From an uncultured Bacteroidales bacterium (lineage in GTDB: Bacteria > Bacteroidota > Bacteroidia > Bacteroidales > Paludibacteraceae), in the NCBI GenBank assembly GCA_946406195.1, contig CAMJJT010000016.1:1-46884 (forward strand): DNA of 46,884 nt. The letters are read 5' to 3'. The notes under the pieces are model-generated. The model did no database searches. It was not told where the DNA came from and was given only the letters and a program-made list of their open reading frames with translations. How positions within the stretch are numbered: the first letter of the stretch is position 1; every line of letters begins with the position of its first letter. Both the position numbers and the translations under genes were made by a program. Shown in pieces: positions 32,851-43,900 of this stretch.

Positions 32851-32881
32851 TTGCATATATCAAAAAAATGTAGTAATTTTG
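32851..32881 (+). promoter_or_regulatory. Promoter with no obvious gene behind it
   Basis: TTG at 32851-32853 and TAATTTTG at 32874-32881, 20 bp apart, is a good Bacteroidota promoter. Downstream (about 32888-32990) no convincing reading frame exists. The stretch has a direct repeat GCGGAGATAA (32905 and 32938) and small inverted repeats, so a short structured RNA or long leader is possible. Confidence 0.55.
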
Positions 32882-32993
32882 CACCGGAATTTTGATAATT
32901 TGTTGCGGAGATAATCGATTTTATTCGCCGCATACACGCGGAGATAACTACTCATTACGAGTTGATCGGTTAAAAACGGTAAAAAATCTACCC

Positions 32994-33024
32994 GTGCGTA
33001 TTTCAGAAAAAAAGTATACCTTTG
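32994..33024 (+). promoter_or_regulatory. Promoter of a putative short RNA
   Basis: The -7 element TACCTTTG (33017-33024) is good. The -33 position holds GTG (32994-32996) at the correct 20 bp distance, so it is weaker. The spacer starts with CGTA, as in other promoters of this window. Confidence 0.5.
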
Positions 33025-33030
33025 CAGTCG

Positions 33031-33092
33031 TTTATGAAAAAAATCTCTCCCCGCGAATGGAAATATAAACGCATCTTCGGGTGCGTTTTTTT
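33031..33092 (+). ncRNA. Putative ~60 nt small RNA or attenuated leader
   Basis: The interval lies between the 33017-33024 -7 element and a compact terminator at 33068-33092, so the expected transcript is about 60 nt. It begins near a TTTATG and includes CTCTCCCCGCG before the terminator stem. A 36-codon frame (33034-33144) runs through the terminator and is not credible as an ordinary gene, though an attenuating leader peptide cannot be excluded. No known RNA family was recognised. Confidence 0.4.
33068..33092 (+). terminator. Rho-independent terminator with TTCG tetraloop
   Basis: Stem AACGCATC / GGTGCGTT (8 bp, one T-G wobble) around the very stable loop TTCG, followed by a T run. It lies only 44 bp after the -7 element at 33017-33024. 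Confidence 0.8.
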
Positions 33093-33158
33093 ACATTTAT
33101 GTGGGAAAATTGACACCTTTTATATACTTTCCGTAAAAAAATGACATAAAAATGATAC

Positions 33159-33206
33159 TTTGCGTAAATTTCTGCACGTGCGTATTGCGTACGTGCATTT
33201 TTTTTT
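33159..33206 (+). repeat. Palindromic intergenic repeat, copy 1
   Basis: TTTGCGTAAATTT plus a 25 bp palindrome (33173-33197: arms TGCACGT / ACGTGCA, inner CG pairs) plus a T run. Nearly the same 48 bp recur at 46786-46833. As RNA it folds into an 11 bp stem with two G-U pairs and a U tract, so it could act as a terminator. In DNA its right half also supplies a -33 element. Confidence 0.65.
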
Positions 33207-33215
33207 ATAATTTTG
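33185..33215 (+). promoter_or_regulatory. Promoter for the 33248 gene
   Basis: TTG (33185-33187, inside the palindrome) and TAATTTTG (33208-33215) are 20 bp apart. Transcription would start near 33221, about 27 nt before the start codon at 33248. Confidence 0.65.
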
Positions 33216-33247
33216 CGCCGTGAGATAATCTTTTATGCGAAAACGAT

Positions 33248-34735
33248 ATGAAACAAGGATTGAAAATAATGTTAGGTTGGCTGGCAGGCATGATGTGTCT
33301 GCCGCTGATGGGTCAGGACCCGTACCCTCAAGCTCCTCGAGGAATTTTCTCCGTGGGTCCCAACAAGTACGTGCAGTTCAAAGAGGCGAACGAGTCGAAA
33401 TTGGTGCAATGGTCTGCTCTGCCGACGGAGGATGCCTACGGTTGGCGAGTACTGACGAGTGATGAGTGGAGCTATCTGTTGGTAGATGGCGGTGGAGTAG
33501 GTCGCGAGAACGCGAATAACCTGAATGCCTTGGGGCGAATTAAAACCGGGGAAGATACCTGGCAAAACGGTTTGGTCATTTTGCCGGACGGTTGGGTGCA
33601 GCCGGAGGGGGTGCCTGCTTTTGTGACGGTGTCGCATGGGATTGGTTATGAGTTGAATAGTTATACCTCTGAGCAATGGGCAATCATGGCATCGTCCGGC
33701 GCTGCTTTCCTGCCCTGCGAGGGGTACGGATATAATAAGCCTGTTCCGAGTACGGTGAAAAAAGTCGATCCGGATACGATAGAGAATGTCATTGATCACG
33801 GTTCGTACTGGGCAGCGGATGAGCATAGTGAAGATACAAATAAAGCTCATCGTATGCAATTCAACGATCAATCCGGTTCGTCGGATATTCACGATCTGAA
33901 TAATCAGGATAAATATACATATTACTCCGTTCGTTTAGCTCGGACGGTTGTTATCTTAGACGAGATGGACGAGACGGCGGCTTTCTTGACGAAACTATCG
34001 GAAGCGCGTACGAAATCGTTTGCTTTGATGCGCCGCACGCTCTACAAGGACGGTTATTTCAACACGATCTGCCTGCCGTTTGACGTGCCGGATATCGAAG
34101 ACTCGCCTCTGGAGGGCGCGGAGGTTTATACGTTTGATGGCGGCACGGTGAGTGGAACGACGGGAAATGAGCAACTGAACTTATCGGTGAGTCCGTTAGC
34201 GGGCAATCGTCTCTCAGCGGGTGTACCTTATCTCATCCAATGGGAGAACACGGGCGAGGTGATGACGTTCTTGCGTTTTGACGGCGTGGAGAACTGGGTT
34301 GCCGCAGGTACCTCGGAGGCTCCGTCCGACCCCGGCAACGAGAACATTAAGTTCCACGGCCTCTATCCCCGTAAGCGTATTCCGGGATACCAAACAGGCG
34401 AAGTGCCGCATTATAACTTCTTTGTCGATACGGAGAACACGCTTTGGTGGCCGGATGACAAACTCTACCCGGAATCGAAGATGAAAGGCTTCCGGGCATA
34501 TCTCTACCTGGAGGGCGGTGGCCCGAACGGACATGAGTTTAATAATCAATCTCAGGCTCAAGTAGCTGCGCGATACCGTAATATGCCTGCCGTTTGGCGC
34601 ATACAGAATACGACAACGGACATTGAACAAGTACCAAGTGGCAAAGGACAATGTACAAAGATCATCAAGAACGGCGTCCTCCTTATCCGCCATGGTGGCA
34701 AGGAATACAACATCCTCGGTGAAATGATCAAATAA
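33248..34735 (+). CDS. Secreted protein with FISUMP-like N-terminus, TICLP module and C-terminal tail
   Basis: 495 residues; signal peptide about 1-22 (MMCLPLMG/QDPY). The N-terminal half (about 30-235) resembles the Fibrobacter-type major paralogous / FISUMP fold: FSVGPNKYVQF, WRVLTSDEWSYLL, GLVILPDGW, WAIMASSGAAFLPCEG, GSYWAADEHSE, YYSVRL. The usual stretch between the first strand and the DEW block is shortened. The second half (about 270-430) is the beta module also seen in the 12720 and 15205 products (YFNTICLPFDVP, SAGVPYLIQW, KGFRAYLYL). It ends with the tail NGVLLIRHGGKEYNILG. No catalytic residues are recognised. It has its own promoter and is followed 36 bp later by a small protein. 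Surface function unknown. Confidence 0.7.
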   Translation: MKQGLKIMLGWLAGMMCLPLMGQDPYPQAPRGIFSVGPNKYVQFKEANESKLVQWSALPTEDAYGWRVLTSDEWSYLLVDGGGVGRENANNLNALGRIKTGEDTWQNGLVILPDGWVQPEGVPAFVTVSHGIGYELNSYTSEQWAIMASSGAAFLPCEGYGYNKPVPSTVKKVDPDTIENVIDHGSYWAADEHSEDTNKAHRMQFNDQSGSSDIHDLNNQDKYTYYSVRLARTVVILDEMDETAAFLTKLSEARTKSFALMRRTLYKDGYFNTICLPFDVPDIEDSPLEGAEVYTFDGGTVSGTTGNEQLNLSVSPLAGNRLSAGVPYLIQWENTGEVMTFLRFDGVENWVAAGTSEAPSDPGNENIKFHGLYPRKRIPGYQTGEVPHYNFFVDTENTLWWPDDKLYPESKMKGFRAYLYLEGGGPNGHEFNNQSQAQVAARYRNMPAVWRIQNTTTDIEQVPSGKGQCTKIIKNGVLLIRHGGKEYNILGEMIK

Positions 34736-34771
34736 CCCTATGCGAAAATGAGTAAATGCAAAAATATGAAA

Positions 34772-34915
34772 ATGCGTAAATACATAACTCCCTCCGTGGA
34801 GATGCAGCCGGTACAGGCGTTGGGACAGATGCTGAATACCAGTACCGAGACCAAAACAGGCGGTAATCAGGAGAGGGGACGAGCTCCCAAACGATCAGAC
34901 GCTTCGCCCTTCTAA
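34772..34915 (+). CDS. Small 47-residue protein, relative of the 18156 product
   Basis: The start was chosen by comparison with the 18156 protein: MRKYITPSVEMQPV aligns with MKKIYSTPMIGMEQV. In-frame ATGs at 34748 and 34766 would add up to eight residues. The rest is Thr/Gly-rich, then basic (ERGRAPKRSD), ending SPF. It lies 36 bp behind a tail-bearing secreted protein, as at 18156, and 36 bp before the giant gene. No signal peptide is visible. Function unknown; it is too short for usual gene-length cut-offs. Confidence 0.55.
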   Translation: MRKYITPSVEMQPVQALGQMLNTSTETKTGGNQERGRAPKRSDASPF

Positions 34916-34951
34916 TCTAAAACGAATATTAATAGTTTAAAATCTAATACG

Positions 34952-37900
34952 ATGAGAGCAACAATCCATCCATTCAGCAAGCATTTGATGATCACTTTGC
35001 TTGCATTGACCGTTTTCATGCTTGCACCATGCAAAATGCAAGCGGGAAACGATTATTTACAGAAGTTTGACAACTACTCCATCATGAGTATGGGGAATGG
35101 CGTATTGCGGTTCACCATCCCGTTGTGGATCTACGGTGAGGGGGACGATAACACCTATTATCTGAACCCCCAAACAGCCAACGACAACAACACAAACAAC
35201 TCCTATGTATGGTTCAGTGAGCAGCCAGGGCAGGGACGCGGTTCGGCGAATGTACACCGTATCGCCTCTTTCGGTGCTACCCGTAACCCTAATTACACGG
35301 GGCGTTTTTCGGGAGGAAGCGGTACGGCCTACCTGCTGGTAGATACCGGTACCTGCGTCGTAACCAACACCTATAATTCGGTTCCTCTGACCCTTCATGC
35401 CCACGATAAATCCCACTGGATAATAGGTGATAATGATGAGAGCAGCGTAGCCAATTGGATCTATGTCACGCGTAAGAACTCTTCCTATGGCAAGCATCAT
35501 GTCTATATCCAGTTTGACTGGTATATCCCCGTGGAGCTGCAGAACAAGAAGTTCTACGTCGGTCTGAATGTCCGCGATTACTATGTCAAGAACAACAATC
35601 TCCATAATGCGTACTGGTGGCAATGGGAGACTTATTTCGACGGCGGCGATATACCGCAGAGTCCGCAGCTCTTCGATCCGTTTTTCTACAGCATGGCGGG
35701 AAGTGACATCAATACCATTGGAAAAGCCGGTATTCAATATATGACTTTCCAAGATCCTATCTCGTATCATACCTCTCTAAACCCATCAATGGAGATAGCC
35801 CGGACAGAGCGGAGCGAGAAGATTTTGGTTGATATGCAGGATTCCGTGCAGGACCATTTCTATGCGGATTTCAATGTATGGATCAACAAGGACGGCGGTG
35901 TCAAACAGCGTCTCAAAACCAACTCGGTCATGATTCCCGCTTACCACAAGATATATAATTTTGAGGCATCGGAGGTCAAGGATGCGCAGAACAGCGTGAC
36001 GGGTGATGTGCAGCTGAGCTGGCACACGCTTTATCCGAATGACCAGGACATCTTGGAGGCGGATATGTACGAGGTGCAACGTGCCACCCAAGAGGATTTC
36101 TCGGACGCCCAGTCCATAGGGGTGGTGCCTTATGTCACCGGCGAGAACAACTACTCCTATACCGATAACGCTGAGGATGTGCTGCAGCTCTTCCACGACG
36201 ACAGTCTATACACCGTTTCCCGCAGCAGCAAGATCTCGGTGACGCAAAATGAGGTGGAGGTAGAAAACGCTAATGGGCTTCATGCACGCGTTACCGCTAC
36301 GCTCCATTCGGATGTGAATATCCCGGGCGCTTCGCTTTTCTACCGCGTTCGCCGTGCTTCAACCGCTACGTGGGGATGGAACCCGTCCGATTATATGGCT
36401 ACCACTTCCGTGGTCAAGAGTAATTATCTCTCTCCCTTGGCTCCTACACAGGAACCTTATACCCTCGATCCGGATTTTGAGAACAACCGGAAGGTACATT
36501 TCTTGCTCAAGATCGACAACCCCGCTATAGAACCGGTGATGCCAAGCGTCGATCGTACCAGTTTGGAGATAACGGTTGATCCTAATAAGGCTTACGGAGT
36601 ATCCGTACCGGTGACGATCAAAACGGAGGGTACAGGGAAGTTCCCTCTCGATTACTTGTTTGTACACTATTCGGCAGTGCAAGAACTGAACGGCGTAATA
36701 ACCCCTCTCGAAATACAGCACCCGTTGAATACGTTTACTGCGCAGAGCGGTGCGCGTGTGACGGTGAAAGCCAAGGCTTGGAAAAATGCTTTTGATGAGT
36801 CGGAAGGCTATGTAGGAAACGAGCTATCGTTCTCGTTCCTGGTTCCGACACGCGGAATAACTGTCTATACCAAGTGTAAGGTAAGCCCCGGTGAAAATAT
36901 CTTCACAATGACCTATAATCAATCCAAGGACGAGCGTAATATCCTCACGGATGAGGAGCTGCAGGCAAGGGTTCTTGCGCAGATCGATCAGGACGAGCTT
37001 CGTAACAGGCTATACCCGTTTTTGGAAGCCAAAGCGCAAGCGATGTTAGCCGGAGACCGTTGCGTATGGGAGCGCAACGCGGATCTGGTACTCACCCGCA
37101 CCGTGGTGGAGACCGGTTTGAAACAAGAGATCCGCGTGCCTAAAGACAGTATCGTCCTGCAGCCCGACGGGTCGTATCTGGCGCACGTGACGGATGTGGC
37201 GGACATGAGCTGCGTACATTTCCGGTACGACGTGCGTATTGATCAGAGCAACGCCTTGCTCCAGGTACAGAAGAACGAGCAGTTGGAACCGATTGCTATC
37301 ACGGGTCCGGACCTCTATACCAATGCCTCGGCACAAATCGCCTCTTTTGAAGCCACCGACGGTACCGACAAAAGGGGCGTCATCCTGACCTGGCAACCTA
37401 CCGCCGGTTCGGTAGATCACTATATCCTCGAACGCCGCATACAAGGTTCGGAGGCACCTTTCGACACGATCGCTATCTTAGATACTGAGGGTTATTTCGA
37501 CGAGGCAAAAGATGCTCACGCCGTCGTTCCCGGTCAGAGTTACGAGTACCGCGTCTCGTCCTCTTTCTCCTGTAACGGCACGACGACGGTGCATACAGCC
37601 TCCACGGAAGGTCGTCGTTCGCCCTACGGCTTGATAGCCGGTAGGGTGCAATACGAGGATGGCAGCGGTTGCTATGGTACCACCGTCACGCTCTCACGAG
37701 ACGGCGCGGAGGATATACATGTAGTGACCGATGAAAGGGGCGCTTTCCTCTTCGACAGCCTCCTCTACGGCACTTCTACCAACTATTCCATCACGCCTAC
37801 TTCGCAAACAGCCGAGTTCGTCTTCAACAATACCGGCTCTCCTACCGCCGCAGTAACCCTCTCCGCGGAGAACAACGTGGTGGAGAACCTCAGTTTTGAC

Positions 37901-40900
37901 AATATCTCTTCCGTCCGCTTCTCCGGACGGGTGCTCTATAAATTGTCCTCGGTGCCGGTACGGGATGCCAATATCCTGCTGAACGGAAAGACAGTCAAGA
38001 AATCCGGTGATGCGGTGAAGACCGATATGTCCGGTAATTTCTCTATCTCGGTACCGAAAGGATCCGCTTTCACGCTGCAGATCGTTAAGAATGGCCATAC
38101 GTTCGAGGGTGACGGTTTTGTCCGTATCGACGGCGACAGTCTCTTGACCCTCTCCAAGGCGCTGGACGGCGTACGTATATGGGATCAGACCAAGGTACGT
38201 CTCGCCGGTAGGGTGGTCGGCGGTATCGACCAGGCTTCCTTACCGCTCGGACAAGGGCTGAGCCGTAATAATATCGGTGATAACCTGCAACTGGTGCTCG
38301 AGCTGGAAGGGGATAACATCGCCTATATCGTGCGTGACCCCGAAGATCTGACCCGTGACACCTTGGAATACGCGATCGGTGCCACCCGGATCCATTATCA
38401 GCATAAGCGTATCGTCATCAACCCCGATCCCATCACCGGTGAGTACGAGGCGGATTTGTTCCCGACCAAGTACAAGGTGGTACAAGCTACGGCGCAGGGT
38501 TACGCTACGCTCTTCGCGCAAGGAAAAACCAGCGAGACGATTGATCTGAGCAACACCGAACCCGGTGTCTTCTCCATTACCTATCGTACGCCGATAGAGG
38601 TGACCTATAAACAATCGCTTTACGGCAAAGATTATGATTATTACGGTCTGAAATCCTGGACAGCGGAGGCTCTCAATGGGGAGGAGATGAAAGTGGATCT
38701 GGTGTCGCAAGAAGCGGACGGAAGTTACAGTTACCTCTTTGGTGCTCCGGTCTTTACGGCGGGGCAGTACCAGTTCCGCGTGTCCGCCCATGAGGATTAC
38801 TATTATAATAATGACCGCACGCGCGTACCCGACCGTGTTTACCTGAAAGGAGGAAACCTTAAGATTTACAACGGCATGCGTGAAACAACGGATATCCAAT
38901 CCGCGCCGCTGGATGCCAACGGTTCCGCGCTGGTGAACGTGATTTTCGACCAGGTGACCTATGTCCAGACCGGAGAGAATGCGTTGCATTCATTGGATTT
39001 CTCGGTGGAGAGCGAAGGAGAGTATGTTACCTCCAATCCGCTGCAGGCGTATGTCTTAGGGGCGGTGGAGAAAGCAGCGGATTTCATGCAGCGCGATACA
39101 GCTTCGACAGGTATAACGCTACTCGATATTCTTCGTGACCCTCCCGGAAGCGGCTCATATGCTTACCTCGAGAAGGGTACTTCCTATCACGTCAAATACA
39201 AAGAACCTTCTAATTTCCGTGTGGGACTGAACCTCTTCGTTAAATGGGGAAATAACAGTCAGTATTTTGTAGGTACATACGCAGGCTCTCCGGCAGCAGG
39301 TGCTACAGCAGGCGTACTCAGTACAGTTCAGAAAACCACCGATTGGAATTTCCCGCTTACGGTACAATGGTATGGATATAATCAAGCGGACTACGAGTTT
39401 AAGACCACCGAACGGATTCAGACCGGTTCCGGTCCCTTGCAGGTTGGCACCAGAGGGGATGTCTATATCGGTGTGACCAACGGTGTGATGACCTCCAAAG
39501 CCGACGCTTTCCGCGTGGTGGACTCCATCTCTTTCGAGCAGATAAAAGCGAAAATCGACAACAAGAGTTACCGCATCGTTCGGCAGGGTGTGGACGCCAA
39601 CGGCAAACCCTGGTATCTGATGCGAACCGAGGATGTGCTGATCAAGAAATTTATCCGATCCTCCTTCGCTTATACCCATCAGTATATAGTCGGTACAATC
39701 ATCCCGGATCTGCTCTACCATCGTAACAGTCTTCTCTTGACCGGCACCCGGGAGGATGCGGTGGCCCAAGCTATAGCCAAAGACCGGCCGGTTTATTGGA
39801 GTAAGGTGCATCCGGACTCCCTCGGATTCGGTGAAGAAGGAAACTACGAGATCATCACGCCGGACGGGCTGAACTGGATGATCTTCGACCAAGTACAGTT
39901 GGACAACAAAGCCGTGGATAATTGGATCGGAGTTCTTGCTACCAACGAGGCGGAGAAAGTGTTAGCTATGACCAAAACACCGCTTGCCACCCATTCTGTC
40001 AACGGCGGTCTGACGCAGACATACTCCGAGTCGTATTCGTATGTAGATACCCGTTCTGCTTATTTCGCTTGGCCCTGGAATCACCAGACAGGTGAAGGAG
40101 TAACGAGCTCGAGTGGCTTTTTTGGAGACGGCTTTGCTCCTTTGGCAATAGCGCGTCTGAAGGATTTGTTCAAAGGGTCTAAAGGATTCCAATTACTGAT
40201 AAAACACCTGAATGCCGCCGAAAAAGGTGCCTCTCCTTCGCAGTACGTACGAACGGAGGTGGGTGGTGTGAAATTCGATCTGGACTGCGATTTTATCTTA
40301 GAGACCGGATTTAACCTCCTGCCGGAGAATGGTGAGAGCGTTGGCTCGAGCAAGACCACCGGCTACGTACTGTCCCTCAATCCGTTGGAGCATCTGACGT
40401 TCAATGTGTATAAATCGCTGACGGATGATTTCAATGCGCAATCGAAAGAGACGCGTTATGAGGCACACGACTTCAATAGTGATAATAAGAACAAATACCT
40501 CTTTGGCTCACTGATGTACTCTACTTTAGGTGGTGCTACCAGGTGTCCTTGGGAGGCAGCGGACTCGACCTGTTTCTACAATCCGGGTACACCGCTTAGT
40601 GCTGCCACTCAGAAGATAGAGAACCCGCAAATGGTTATTAACCGTCATGAGATCAGCAATGTGCCGCATGATCAAGCCGCTAAGTTCAAGCTGACGATGT
40701 GGAACGAAACCGATGAGGTCGTGGGGCTTGCCAGCGGTCCGAATGTGTTCATGACCCTCAGGCTGGATGATGCCACCAATATCAAGGGCGCCAAGATAAG
40801 TATCGATGGTGTACCTCTATCCGATGGACGCGAGTTCCGCTTCCAAGGCAATACTCCGATCATCAAGACCATCGAGGTACGTGCCGGAGATGATTATGAT

Positions 40901-43900
40901 TATGAAGACATTTGTCTTATCCTGCAATCGGAATGTACTCCTACGATCACCTATCAGAAAGTGTGCTTCTCCGTCCATTACATGCCGGTTAGTTGCGACG
41001 TGAATATCTCTTCTCCATCGGATAAATGGATCATGAACACACTCTCTCCGCGTGACGAGAACGGCTATTACATGCCGGTATCTATTGACGGCTTTGATGT
41101 GAACTACGACGGTTTTGACCATATCGAACTGCAATACAAACTAACGACCCAGTCCAATGACGCATGGGTGAACCTCTGTTCCTATTATGCGGAGGACAGC
41201 CTCTATCAGCAGGCCTCGGGATCGAAAGCGATGATTGAGGGCGGACGAATAGAGAACTTCCGTTTCTACGGCGAGCGGGATCCGATGGAGCAGCAGTACG
41301 ATCTGCGCGCCGTCTCTTACTGCCGTCACGGTTCGGGTTATGTAACCAAGTCTTCGCCTGTCCTGACCGGTATCAAGGACACCCGTCCGCCACGCGTCTT
41401 CGGCGAACCCGAACCCGCGAACGCGATACTCGGGGTAGGAGATAACCTCAAGCTGCGCTTCAATGAACCGATAGCCGGTAATTATCTGGACGAGGACAAT
41501 AACTTCCAGTTGGCAGGATATACCAACGAATCGGGTATTGCGGCCGGTACATCACTCCATTTTGGCGGTACCACAGATTCGTATGCCGAGTCCAAAGTGT
41601 TGCGGTCGTTCCTGGATAAATCGTTTACGATTGACATGATGGTTCGTTTGAATGATCCGAGTCAGACAGCCATGCTTCTTGAATTGCGATCCAAGAAGGG
41701 AAGCATTCATCTGGTATATGGCAATAATCACTTGATGTTGTTGATCAATGGGTTACAGGCTACTCATTCCTTGCCTTTACCCGAGCCCCCGACTGCATTT
41801 ACGCGCTTTGTGACCGAATATGACCATACCACCCGAGCTGTGCGTTTCTTTGTCGGAACGCAGGATATAACCAATCCGAATACGCCTCCTCTCATAGATT
41901 TCTTCAAGGTATCGACGATTAATGCACCTATTGTTATCGGTCGGAATCTGAATGGAAACATGATGGAGGTACGCCTCTGGTCCAAAGCGCTGAGTGCGGA
42001 TGAGGTAGCAGAGACCCACATGCACCGGCTGACCGGCTACGAGCGCGAACTGATTGCGTACTATCCTATGGATGAGGGTACGGGTGATGTCCTGATGGAC
42101 AAAGCTACCGGTGCGACGCTGTACACGCATGGAACGTCCTGGGAGCATCAGACGGGTATATCGCTCCGTGTTCCGGAGAATGAACGGATACCCCTTGACG
42201 GTAACCTGATGAGCCGCTCCGACATTCAGGATGAGACCCTTACCTTCTGGTTTAAGACCACTGGCACAGGTACGCTTTTCTCCGCCGGAAGGACGGATAA
42301 CAAGCATGGTTTTGAAATGATGGTGACGAGCGGAGGCCTGACCCTTTACTCGGACAGCACTTCGTGGCCGATGGCAGGAGCCTATTTGGATGATGCATGG
42401 CATCACGTAGCCATGGCGGTCAATAGAACCTATAATAATGTGGCGGTGTATATAGACGGTATCCTGAAGCAGACCTTCGCTGCCCGCAAATTGGGGCCGA
42501 TTAGTGGCGCCATGTATTTTGGAGGTAGGAATTTTGCCGGTAATATAGACGAGTTCGCGATCTTTGAGCAGGCTCTTCCCAAGTCGCTCCTGGAGTCCAT
42601 CTCCATGATCTCTCCGGTAGGTAACGAGATGGGGCTGATGGCTTATCTGCCTTTCAATAAGATGAAGGAGAACAGCAATGGCATCTACGAGCAGATCTTC
42701 TCCGTCAATGACCAGCGCGTATTCAAGACCACGGACGGCACGATCGTTGACAAACAGGTACCGCTCGTCCTGAACAATACGGTTTCGCCGATCGAAACCT
42801 ATGCCGACAAATCGACCTCGGCACCGGTGCATAACATGGGCAAGCTGACCAAGCTCAATTTCGATTGGGCGTTTAACGCCGACGAACTCATGATCAATCT
42901 GAATATGCTGGATCGTGAGATTAACAAGCGTGCTATCTATGTCACCGTCCGCAATGTGGAGGATCTCAACGGTAACCCTATGGTTTCTCCCGTTACTTGG
43001 ACGGCCTATGTGGATAAGAACGCCCTCAAATGGGAGGAAAAAACCATCAAGATGCACGCCATCTACGGCGAGGAGACCGACGGAGTGGAGTATGTCACCC
43101 GCGTACTCAACCATTCCGGCAAACTGCATCCGTACACCATCGAGTCCTTGCCCGATTGGCTCACTGTTAACGCTGCATATGGTTCGATCAACCCCACCGA
43201 GGAACTCTATCTCACCTTCACCGCCAATACCGACATGGCGCCGGGTATCTACGAAGATATCGTTTACGTGACGGACGAGAACGGATTATCCGAACCGATG
43301 AAGGTTGAGCTAACCATAGAAGCATTGCCGCCTTACGAAGCTGTAGATGAGCATAAATATCCGCTCAATATGTCCGTTTGTGCGCAGGTGAAACTGAACG
43401 ACACAGAGTTCGACACCGATCCGAATGATATCGTATATGCGTTCTATCAGAACGAGTGTGTCGGCATGGATCATGTCTCCTTCAACGAGAATACGCATAA
43501 GTCCAAGGTTTATCTGACTGTTTACGGCGAGGATGCGATGAACCGTAAGCCGATTCAGTTCCGTTTGTGGAGAGCCTCTACAGGTAGGGTTTATGACCTC
43601 GGCACAAACCGTACTGTCCTCTTTGCTCACGGATTCGTCTATAACTGTGGTGATAGCGACCCGCTCATCCTGACCACGTATGGCAGCGAAGTTCAGATGA
43701 TCGATTTGGAGGCAGGATGGAACTGGATATCCGTTAACATGGATCTCACATCTTCCGGCGGCTATTTGGCGAACTGTCTGAGCGCTAATGAGCCGTGGAA
43801 AGAAGGCGACATCATCAAGAACCCCAATACCCGTAAGTTCAGCACGTATAGTGAGACGTCCGCAGAGTTTATGGGTACGCTGGATAAGCTGCATTACTCG

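Noticed and set aside
32900..32906. Single TTGTTGC half-site in the gap after fructokinase
   Set aside because: It has no partner 21 bp away and no inverted arm. It also lies downstream of the nearby promoter, so it is probably chance.
33034..33144. 36-codon reading frame starting MKKISPREWKYK
   Set aside because: It runs straight through the strong terminator at 33068-33092 and has no recognised relatives. Kept only as part of the small RNA note.
41777..43129. 450-codon open frame on the minus strand opposite the giant gene
   Set aside because: It is fully antisense to clear LamG-domain coding sequence, with an unnatural composition and no recognisable domain.
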